Shown: in pieces, positions 57,905-64,000 of the stretch
How the letters are laid out: the number at the start of each line of letters is the position of its first letter
Numbering within the stretch: position 1 is the stretch's first letter
Source: Sphingomonas sanguinis NBRC 13937
Lineage (GTDB): Bacteria; Pseudomonadota; Alphaproteobacteria; Sphingomonadales; Sphingomonadaceae
Reading direction: 5' to 3'
DNA length: 64,000 nucleotides
Assembly: GCF_001591005.1 (NCBI RefSeq)
Contig: NZ_BCTY01000006.1
Location: forward strand, 1-64,000
The notes under the pieces: model-generated
What the model was told of the DNA's origin: nothing
The model's database searches: none
What the model saw: the letters and a program-made list of their open reading frames with translations, nothing else
Program-made: the position numbers and the translations under genes

Positions 57905-58999
57905 TTACCGCGCGCCCCGGCCGCGCCGTTCGCCGCGCCGTTCCTTGCGATATTGTTTGGCGTGGGCCTTGGCGCGCTGCTTCAGGACGTCCTTGGGCGG
58001 CGGGCCGCGATCCTCGTCCTGGGGCAGGACGTCGCCGCGAATCTCGTCGAAGCCGAGCTGGTTCATCGATTCGGCGAAGTGAGTCGGCAGTTCGGCGGTC
58101 TGGTCGATGCGGCCGCCATCGGGATGGTCCACGCGGATACGGCGCGCGTGCAGATGCATCTTGCGGCTGATCCCGCCGGTCAGGAACGCCGCCGCGCCGC
58201 CATATTTGCCATCGCCGACGATCGGGTGGCCGATCGCCGCCATATGCACGCGCAGCTGATGGGTGCGGCCGGTAAATGGCTGCAACTCGACCCAGCAGCA
58301 GCTATTGCCCGCGCGCTCGATCACGCGGTAGCGCGAGCGTGCCGACTGGCCGTTTTCCTCGTCGACATGCATCTTTTCGCCGCCGGTGCCCGGCTGCTTG
58401 GCGATGGGCAGCTCAATCGTGCCGTCGTCGATCGAGGGCACGCCGACGACCAGCGCCCAATAGATCTTCTTGGCGGTGCGGCCGGAAAAGGCCTTGGCAA
58501 AGAACGCCGCCGCGCGCGCGTTGCGCGCGACCAGCAGCGCGCCCGACGTGTCTTTGTCCAACCGGTGGACCAGCTTGGGCCGCCCTTCCGCCTCGAACTG
58601 CAACGCGTCGAGCAGGCCGTCGACATGGGTGGTCGTCTTGGTCCCCCCCTGCGTCGCCAGGCCGGGCGGCTTGTTCAGCACCAGAGCGTCGCGGTCCTTG
58701 TGGATCACCATCTCGCGCGCGAAAGACTCCTCATCCTCGGACAGGATGTGGCGCGGGCGCATCGTCGGCTTGCTGCTTTCGGCCAGTGCGGGCTCGGCGG
58801 GGGGCACACGCAGCACCTGGCCCGCCGCGATCCGGTCACCCGGCGTCGCGCGCAGGCCATCGACGCGCAGCTGGCCGGTACGCGCCCATTTGGCGACCGT
58901 GGTGAAGCTGGTGTCGGGCATATGCCGCTTGAACCAGCGGTCCAGCCGGATGCCGTCATCGTCATAGCCGACCGTGAATTGGCGGACAGAGTCCGTCAT
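57905..58999 (-). CDS. RluA-family 23S rRNA pseudouridine synthase (RluC-like)
   Basis: Isomerises uridines in 23S rRNA. The 364-residue protein has an N-terminal S4 RNA-binding domain (about 17-65), the catalytic HRLDKDTSGALL with D148, and the FTGRTHQLRVHMAAIGHPIVGD motif. The last 30 residues are a basic tail (HAKQYRKERRGERRGRG) that may bind RNA. It overlaps the crcB stop by 4 nt. Confidence 0.92.
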   Translation of the reverse strand: MTDSVRQFTVGYDDDGIRLDRWFKRHMPDTSFTTVAKWARTGQLRVDGLRATPGDRIAAGQVLRVPPAEPALAESSKPTMRPRHILSEDEESFAREMVIHKDRDALVLNKPPGLATQGGTKTTTHVDGLLDALQFEAEGRPKLVHRLDKDTSGALLVARNARAAAFFAKAFSGRTAKKIYWALVVGVPSIDDGTIELPIAKQPGTGGEKMHVDEENGQSARSRYRVIERAGNSCCWVELQPFTGRTHQLRVHMAAIGHPIVGDGKYGGAAAFLTGGISRKMHLHARRIRVDHPDGGRIDQTAELPTHFAESMNQLGFDEIRGDVLPQDEDRGPPPKDVLKQRAKAHAKQYRKERRGERRGRGAR

Positions 59000-59370
59000 G
59001 CAAACATCCTTGTAATCGAAAGTCCGGCCCACAACGCGGCCAGCGAACCCAGCAACGACAAGGCGATATAACCGAGCGCGACCGTCATCTGGCCGCGTTC
59101 GATCAACGTGATGGTATCGAGCGAGAAGGAGGAGAAGGTGGTAAAGCCCCCCAATATCCCGACGCCGATGAACATGCGCCACCCCTCGGACCCGCCATGG
59201 CGCGCGAGCACTCCCGCCAGCACACCCATCAGCAGGCCGCCCACCCAGTTGACGGTCAGCGTGCCATAGGGAAAGTCGGGTCCGAACGTCTGGAGCATGA
59301 ACCGCCCGGTCAGATGCCTGGCCCCCGAGCCCAGCGCGCCGCCCAGCATCACGAGTAGAAGCGGTGACAT
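58996..59370 (-). CDS. crcB: Fluoride channel CrcB/FluC
   Basis: Dual-topology fluoride exporter. The 124-residue protein has four helices and the Fluc signatures GGALGSGARH, YGTLTVNWVGGLLMG and GGFTTFSSFS. The ATG at 59370 is chosen because the longer frame has no conserved sequence. No fluoride riboswitch is visible upstream. Coupling to a pseudouridine synthase gene is a known alphaproteobacterial arrangement. Confidence 0.94.
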   Translation of the reverse strand: MSPLLLVMLGGALGSGARHLTGRFMLQTFGPDFPYGTLTVNWVGGLLMGVLAGVLARHGGSEGWRMFIGVGILGGFTTFSSFSLDTITLIERGQMTVALGYIALSLLGSLAALWAGLSITRMFA

Positions 59371-59542
59371 AATTCTGCCGCCCTTAGCGCAACGCCGCGT
59401 TTCACGCAAAGGACAAGCGAACGTCCGATCCTCCCCGGTACGGGAGTGGGACCAGTCGCAGGCTGGTGGAGGGGGCATGCCGCTGAGGACGTCTTATGAG
59501 GAAGCCCCCTCGGTCAGACGCCCCCGTATCGGGCAGGACTTT

Positions 59543-60274
59543 CTACCCGCCCTTCACCACCAGATCGATATCGGTGCCGCCATCGCGCGGGGTGGCATAG
59601 ACCATGTACGCCGCCCCGCCCCGCGTGCCACCCAGCACATGCTGGCCGCCGTCCATCTTGTGCTCGGCAGTATACCCCGCTCCGCTGGCGCGGGTGTAAT
59701 AATAGTCGATGACCTTGGCAGGCGGCGCGGCGGTGCGCAGCGACACGATGCGAAAGGCGCAGGCGTTGGCGTCGTTGCCCGCCGCCTCCGCGACCTGCGC
59801 GCCCGGATAGGGGGCGAAGGCACCCGGCAGCCGCTGCGCCCAGCCCGCCGAGTAACGCAGGCCGGACAGGCAGGCAGCGTTCGCAGCCTGCTGGCCCGCC
59901 TTGGCCGCCAGGGTAAACGCCCCTGCCGAGGCACGGCATTCGGGGCAATCGCGCGATGCGGCGGGCGCGGCCTTCAGTGTGCGCGGATCGACCGGGTCGG
60001 CGGGCAAGGGCATGGACGGCACCTTGTCGCTGGCGGGCCGGTTGGGCGGACGCACGGCATTGGCGTTGGAGGTCTGGGTCAGACCGGGATCAACCATGAT
60101 CTGACCGGCCAGCGCCTCGCGCAATTGCGGGTCGCGGGCAGGGCTGCCGTCGTTCATCGCGGCGAGTTCCTTGTCGAGCGCATTGAGCTGCGCATCGTCG
60201 TCCGACTTGCCCCCGCACGCGGCAAGTAACAGGCATCCCAGCGGAATCAGCAGCGGTCGCATCTTGGCCATCAT
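59543..60274 (-). CDS. Predicted lipoprotein, unknown
   Basis: A 243-residue protein with a lipoprotein signal (LIPLGCLLLAAC), a Pro/Ala-rich linker, and a C-terminal domain with a DCPEC pair and single cysteines (AACLSG, ACAFRI) that may form disulfides; the end, DGGTDIDLVVKGG, looks like a beta domain. Three ATGs at 60274, 60271 and 60262 could start it. No family recognised. Confidence 0.68.
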   Translation of the reverse strand: MMAKMRPLLIPLGCLLLAACGGKSDDDAQLNALDKELAAMNDGSPARDPQLREALAGQIMVDPGLTQTSNANAVRPPNRPASDKVPSMPLPADPVDPRTLKAAPAASRDCPECRASAGAFTLAAKAGQQAANAACLSGLRYSAGWAQRLPGAFAPYPGAQVAEAAGNDANACAFRIVSLRTAAPPAKVIDYYYTRASGAGYTAEHKMDGGQHVLGGTRGGAAYMVYATPRDGGTDIDLVVKGG

Positions 60275-60391
60275 GACCGTGCCTTAGCATGAGGATACGG
60301 TCCGTTCCTTAACGACCGGCTCCGAAGGTGCAGCTGTTCGTCCCAGCACGGGATGACACGCCAAGGCACCGCGCGGTTCTTGCAGTCCGGC

Positions 60392-60637
60392 ATGACGGTC
60401 GCCATCTTTCGGGTCATGCTGAACCTGTTTTCCATCCTCATCGGCCTGGTCGCCCTCGTGCTGGGGATCGTGCCGTTCCTGCCCTTCTTTGCCTGGGGCT
60501 ATTGGTTCGTCATTCCCATCGCGATCATCGGCGCGGCGGTCGGCGCGCTGTCGTCGCGCGACACGGGGCGCAATCTGAACCTGATCCTCATCCTGATCTT
60601 CGGCCTTCGCCTGATGCTGGGCGGCGGGTTCATCTAA
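60392..60637 (+). CDS. Small membrane protein, unknown
   Basis: An 81-residue protein with three hydrophobic segments (FSILIGLVALVLGIVPFLPFF, WFVIPIAIIGAAVGAL, LILILIFGLRLMLGG). An ATG at 60416 is an equally good start. A strong terminator follows the stop by 7 bases. Function unknown. Confidence 0.65.
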   Translation: MTVAIFRVMLNLFSILIGLVALVLGIVPFLPFFAWGYWFVIPIAIIGAAVGALSSRDTGRNLNLILILIFGLRLMLGGGFI

Positions 60638-60644
60638 CAGCAAA

Positions 60645-60679
60645 CGGCCCGGCGGGTTTCCCCACCGGGCCGTGCTTTT
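60645..60679. terminator. Bidirectional terminator
   Basis: CGGCCCGGCGGG (60645-60656) pairs with CCCACCGGGCCG (60661-60672) with one G-U pair; TTTC loop on the plus strand, GAAA on the minus. Four T follow at 60676 on plus and TTT on minus. It separates convergent 60392 and 60695 genes. Confidence 0.88.
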
Positions 60680-60694
60680 GGTCGCCAAGGCGAC

Positions 60695-61258
60695 TTAGCG
60701 GCAGCGGACCTGCCCGCGGTCGATCTGCTGGCCCAGCAGCGCGCCGCCGCCCGCACCGATCACGGTGCCCAGCAGGCGCGACCCGCCGCCCGCGATCACA
60801 TTGCCCAGCGCACCGCCCGCCAGACCGCCGATCACCAGACCGGTCGTGCCGTCATTGCGACGGCAGTAGTAGCGGCCATTCATTCCCCGATAGATGCGGT
60901 CGTTCCGGCCCAGCGCACGCGGCTGATAATAGCGGCCATCACGATAATAACGCTCGGGATAATAGCCGCGCTGGCCCGGCTCGAACCGGTTATAGTCATA
61001 ATTGCGCCAGCGGACATTCCGCATTTCCTTGCGATAATCCTTGCGCGCATCGCGGATGTCTTCGCGATATTCCCGCCGGGCCTCGCGGATGTCGCGGCGC
61101 GAATCGGCGTTACGGACATCGCGATTATAATCGCGGCGGGCGTCGCGAACCTCTTCGCGATATTCCTGGCGCGCTTCCCATCCATTGCGCTGCGCCTCGG
61201 CAGGAATGGCCGTAAAGGCAGTGGCGGCGATCGTCGCCGACAACAGAGCGATACGCAT
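60695..61258 (-). CDS. Glycine-zipper protein with charged repeats
   Basis: A 187-residue exported protein: signal peptide ending AIPAEAQ, then a 55-residue highly charged helical stretch built from E/D-A-R-x-x-Y-R-x-D units (EARQEYREEVRDARRDYNRD and similar), a Tyr/Arg-rich part, and a glycine-zipper domain (GLVIGGLAGGALG, GTVIGAGGGALLGQ). GGGAG lies 8 nt before the ATG at 61258. Likely envelope protein; role unknown. Confidence 0.82.
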   Translation of the reverse strand: MRIALLSATIAATAFTAIPAEAQRNGWEARQEYREEVRDARRDYNRDVRNADSRRDIREARREYREDIRDARKDYRKEMRNVRWRNYDYNRFEPGQRGYYPERYYRDGRYYQPRALGRNDRIYRGMNGRYYCRRNDGTTGLVIGGLAGGALGNVIAGGGSRLLGTVIGAGGGALLGQQIDRGQVRCR

Positions 61259-61391
61259 AACTGAACTCCCGTTGAAGATGGAGAACAGAACCCGCGCCAT
61301 TCCGCAATGTTGCGTGAACGGGAAACTACGTCCTGTTCACCGGCAATACAGGGACATCTGTTCTGTTACCCTCAACAGATCATGAAACGAG

Positions 61392-61418
61392 AAAGGGCGC
61401 CACCCGAAGGTGACGCCC
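61392..61418 (-). terminator. Terminator of the 61447 gene
   Basis: On the minus strand GGGCGTCACC and GGTGGCGCCC form a 10-bp stem (one G-U pair) with a TTCG loop, followed by TTTC (61394-61392). Confidence 0.78.
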
Positions 61419-61446
61419 CTGTGCTTCCCGAACGGGAACAGCTTTC

Positions 61447-61755
61447 TTAGCGGCAGCGACGATTGCTGGTGCCGCGTTCGATCTCGCGACCGGCCAGTGC
61501 GCCGACGGCGGCACCGCCCAGCGTGCCCAGCGTGCGGTCGCCGCGCGTATCGATCGTGCGACCCAGCAGTGCGCCCGCAACACCGCCGACCACCAGGCCG
61601 GTGGTGCCGTCTGGCTTGCGGCAGCGAACGCGGCCGCGATCGTCACGCCACTCGCGATACTTATAGCGACGCTGCGCATCGGCGGCGGTGGCCGGGAGGA
61701 CGAGCGAAGGGACGACCATGGCGGTGCAGCCCAGGGCAAGCATCAATTTCCGCAT
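61447..61755 (-). CDS. Glycine-zipper 2TM protein, exported
   Basis: A 102-residue protein: signal peptide ending ATAADAQ, a short basic stretch (RRYKYREWRDDRGRVRC), then a glycine zipper GLVVGGVAGALLGRTIDTRG that is nearly identical to that of the 57422 protein (both have RTIDTRGDRTLGT). AAGGAAG precedes the ATG at 61755. It is separated from the 60695 paralogue by 188 bases with a terminator. Confidence 0.82.
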   Translation of the reverse strand: MRKLMLALGCTAMVVPSLVLPATAADAQRRYKYREWRDDRGRVRCRKPDGTTGLVVGGVAGALLGRTIDTRGDRTLGTLGGAAVGALAGREIERGTSNRRCR

Positions 61756-61892
61756 GACAAACTTCCTTTTCGATGTGTTCTGACGCCGTAACGTTCCAAT
61801 TCTACTGTCCGTTGCATGAACGTGAGATAACGTCGCGTTCATATCGCCGACGCCCTTTCCGGAGGAGGAAAGCCCCTCTAGGGTCGCCCGTG

Positions 61893-62534
61893 ATGCTGCC
61901 CCAACCGACCGCCATGCTGCCCGCCGTGATGCCCTGGCTCGACCTGGCGGGGCTGGCCGTCTTCGCCGTATCCGGCGCGCTGGCGGCGGCCAAGCATCGC
62001 CAGACGATCGTGACGCTGGTCTTCTTCGCACTCATCACCGGTGTCGGCGGTGGCACGCTGCGCGACCTGCTGATCGATGCGCCGGTCTTCTGGGTGCATG
62101 ACGCGCGGGTGCCGCTCGTCTGCCTGATTGTGGCGGTCGCGGTCTGGGCGACGCCGGAGCGCTGGTGGCGGGGCAGCGCGCTCGACTGGTTCGATGCGGT
62201 GGGGTTGGCGGCCTACGCGGTCTATGGAGCGGCGAAGGCGAGCGGCTATGGCATCCCGCCTATTCCGGCGGCGATGCTGGGCGTGGTCTCGGCCTGTGTC
62301 GGAGGCATCATTCGCGACGTGATCGCGGGCGAACCGTCGATCCTGATGCGTCCCGAGCTATATGTCACCGCCGCCGCGCTCGCCTCGACCAGCTATGTGG
62401 TGCTGATGCAACTGGGCGTCCCGGGCGCGGGGCCGATCGCGGCGCTGGCGGGCTTCCTGCTGCGCGGGGCGGCGATCCATTACCGGATCGCCCTGCCCGC
62501 CTATCCGGCCAAGGGGTGGGAAGATCGGGGGTAA
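61893..62534 (+). CDS. TRIC-family (UPF0126) cation channel
   Basis: A 213-residue membrane protein with seven helices in two repeats, each carrying a glycine-rich motif: ITGVGGGTLRDLLIDAPVFW and ACVGGIIRDVIAGEPSIL. These match bacterial trimeric intracellular cation channel homologues (YadS/YicG). The ATG at 61893 overlaps a GTG three bases earlier. The permeant ion in bacteria is uncertain. Confidence 0.9.
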   Translation: MLPQPTAMLPAVMPWLDLAGLAVFAVSGALAAAKHRQTIVTLVFFALITGVGGGTLRDLLIDAPVFWVHDARVPLVCLIVAVAVWATPERWWRGSALDWFDAVGLAAYAVYGAAKASGYGIPPIPAAMLGVVSACVGGIIRDVIAGEPSILMRPELYVTAAALASTSYVVLMQLGVPGAGPIAALAGFLLRGAAIHYRIALPAYPAKGWEDRG

Positions 62535-62544
62535 GACCCGACCC

Positions 62545-63936
62545 TCACCGCCCCAGCATCAAATCCGGCCGCACCACCCGGTCGAAAGTCGCCTCATCGA
62601 CCAGCCCGAGCTCCAGCCCGGCCTCCTTCAACGTCTGCCCCTTCTGGTGCGCGTGCTTGGCGATCTTCGCGGCATTATCATAGCCGATCTCGGGCGCCAG
62701 CGCGGTCACCAGCATCAGCGAGCGGTCGAGTAACTCGCTGATCCGGTCGCGATTGACCGTCATCCCCTCGACCGTGCGTGTCGCAAAGCTCTCCATGCCG
62801 ACCGCCAGCAGATGGATCGAGCGCAGCACATTCGCCCCGATCAGCGGCTTGAAGACATTGAGTTCCAGATGCCCCTGCAAGCCGCCGACCGTGACGGCGG
62901 CATTGTTGCCGATGACCTGCGCCGCGACCATGGTCAGCATCTCGCACTGGGTCGGATTGACCTTGCCGGGCATGATCGAGCTGCCCGGTTCATTGGCGGG
63001 CAGCTCCAGCTCGCCCAGGCCCGAGCGCGGGCCGGAGCCCAGCAGGCGGATATCGTTGGCGATCTTGGTCAGCGCCACCGCCAAGACGTTCAAAGTGCCG
63101 TGTAGGTCGACCAGCCCGTCATTGCTGGCCAGCGCCTCGAACTTGTTGGGCGCGCTCACGAAGTCGAGGCCGGTCGCCTCGGCAATCTCCGCCGCGATCG
63201 CCTCGGCAAAGCCGTGGGGGGCGTTCAGCCCGGTGCCGACCGCCGTCCCGCCTTGCGCCAGCGGCAGGATATTGCGGTGGAGCGTCCCCTCGATCCGGTC
63301 GCGGGCATTCGCCAATTGCTGCACATAACCGGAAAATTCCTGGCCCAGGGTCAGCGGCGTCGCGTCCTGCAAATGGGTACGGCCGATCTTGACGATCGAA
63401 TCCCATTCCTTCGCCTTGGCGTCCAGCGCCGCGTGCAGCCGGTCGAGCGCGGGGAAGAGCTGCTTCGTCACCGCCGACGCGGCGGCGACATGCAGCGCGG
63501 TCGGGAAGGTGTCATTGGACGACTGGCCGCGATTCACATCGTCATTGGGATGGACCGGCGACTTGCCGCCGCGCGTGCCGGTCAGCATCTCATTGGCGCG
63601 GCCCGCGATCACCTCATTGGCGTTCATGTTGGACTGGGTGCCGGAGCCGGTCTGCCAGATGACCAGCGGGAACTGGTCGTCATGCCGGCCGTCGATCACC
63701 TCCTGCGCCGCCGCCTCGATGGCATCGGCTTTCTCGGCGGCGAGGCCATGGCCCCGGTTGATTCGCGCGGCGGCCTTTTTGACGATGGCCAGCGCGTGCA
63801 CGATGCCCACCGGCATCCGCTCGCGTTCGCCGAAGGGGAAGTTTTCGAGGCTGCGCTCGGTCTGCGCGCCCCAATAGGCGTCTGCGGGGACTTCGATCGG
63901 GCCGATCGAGTCGGTTTCGGTGCGGGTCTGGGTCAT
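62545..63936 (-). CDS. fumC: Class II fumarate hydratase
   Basis: TCA-cycle enzyme converting fumarate to malate without an iron-sulfur cluster. The 463-residue protein starts [20 protein letters not shown] and has [13 protein letters not shown], the substrate-loop [12 protein letters not shown] and the catalytic signature [13 protein letters not shown]. Its stop lies 10 bases from the convergent TRIC gene end. The promoter must fall in the last 60 bases of the window. Confidence 0.96.
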   Translation of the reverse strand: MTQTRTETDSIGPIEVPADAYWGAQTERSLENFPFGERERMPVGIVHALAIVKKAAARINRGHGLAAEKADAIEAAAQEVIDGRHDDQFPLVIWQTGSGTQSNMNANEVIAGRANEMLTGTRGGKSPVHPNDDVNRGQSSNDTFPTALHVAAASAVTKQLFPALDRLHAALDAKAKEWDSIVKIGRTHLQDATPLTLGQEFSGYVQQLANARDRIEGTLHRNILPLAQGGTAVGTGLNAPHGFAEAIAAEIAEATGLDFVSAPNKFEALASNDGLVDLHGTLNVLAVALTKIANDIRLLGSGPRSGLGELELPANEPGSSIMPGKVNPTQCEMLTMVAAQVIGNNAAVTVGGLQGHLELNVFKPLIGANVLRSIHLLAVGMESFATRTVEGMTVNRDRISELLDRSLMLVTALAPEIGYDNAAKIAKHAHQKGQTLKEAGLELGLVDEATFDRVVRPDLMLGR

Positions 63937-64000
63937 GACGGAGGCGACTCACCGGATGGGGATTGGGTTCCCGGTGAATGTAGAAGGGCGAGCCCGACCC

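Noticed and set aside
59371..59542. Fluoride riboswitch before crcB
   Set aside because: The expected GGNGAUGAUGG-type start and conserved pseudoknot are not seen; the gap is only 172 bases of ordinary sequence.

Overview
The window is 64 kb of a high-GC (mid-60s percent) chromosome that looks like Sphingomonas or a close sphingomonad (Alphaproteobacteria). Supporting signs are the split glycine decarboxylase GcvPA/GcvPB, ThrB of the aminoglycoside-phosphotransferase type, an Oar-like TonB receptor, an ATP12 chaperone, a dnaK promoter with the alphaproteobacterial RpoH consensus, and many short GC-rich palindromic intergenic repeats. Almost everything is core chromosome. I see no prophage, insertion sequence, CRISPR array, rRNA or tRNA gene.

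Layout. 0-3.6 kb: archaeal/eukaryal-type prolyl-tRNA synthetase, DMT exporter, BluB, SemiSWEET. 3.7-8.6 kb: glycine cleavage operon gcvT-gcvH-gcvPA-gcvPB on the minus strand behind a tandem glycine riboswitch. 8.9-12.0 kb: lipoprotein, then the coupled run ispH-thrB-rnhA. 12.0-14.7 kb: an unassigned low-GC gap, then a minus-strand hydrolase / D-amino-acid dehydrogenase-like / DUF1508 operon. 14.8-22.3 kb: Tad (Flp) pilus genes cpaABCDE-tadBC with no ATPase (CpaF) and no pilin. 22.4-28.4 kb: glyQ-glyS-ppdK. 28.4-29.8 kb: a small HTH regulator and three overlapping membrane-protein genes behind three matching operator dyads; this is the best candidate for an undescribed system. 29.8-36 kb: TraB/GumN protein, L25, EF-hand protein, purB, thioredoxin-like protein and secreted unknowns. 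36-43.9 kb: dnaK and dnaJ (same strand, 101 bp apart), PCu(A)C copper chaperone with a coupled HExxH protein, hrcA-grpE, rph-rdgB. 44-46.2 kb: phasin-like and CAP lipoprotein genes sitting between rdgB and hemW. 46.3-49.7 kb: an AT-rich patch and a large TonB-dependent receptor. 49.8-57.3 kb: LpoA/LppC-type lipoprotein diverging from rsmI, then STAS-like, DUF5063, yraN, gshB, small glycine-rich proteins, gmk, and an opposing ATP12/HAD operon. 57.4-63.9 kb: three glycine-zipper paralogues, rluC-type pseudouridine synthase with crcB, TRIC-family channel, fumC.

Working together. The glycine cleavage genes are probably switched on by glycine through the riboswitch. hrcA-grpE and dnaK/dnaJ form the heat-shock set; dnaK has a perfect RpoH-type promoter, and no CIRCE element is visible here. 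Four-base ATGA/GTGA/TTGA overlaps recur, so translational coupling is widespread. Intergenic DNA carries at least two families of short inverted repeats, one arranged as inverted pairs like REPINs, and one similar palindrome has been absorbed in frame into glyS.
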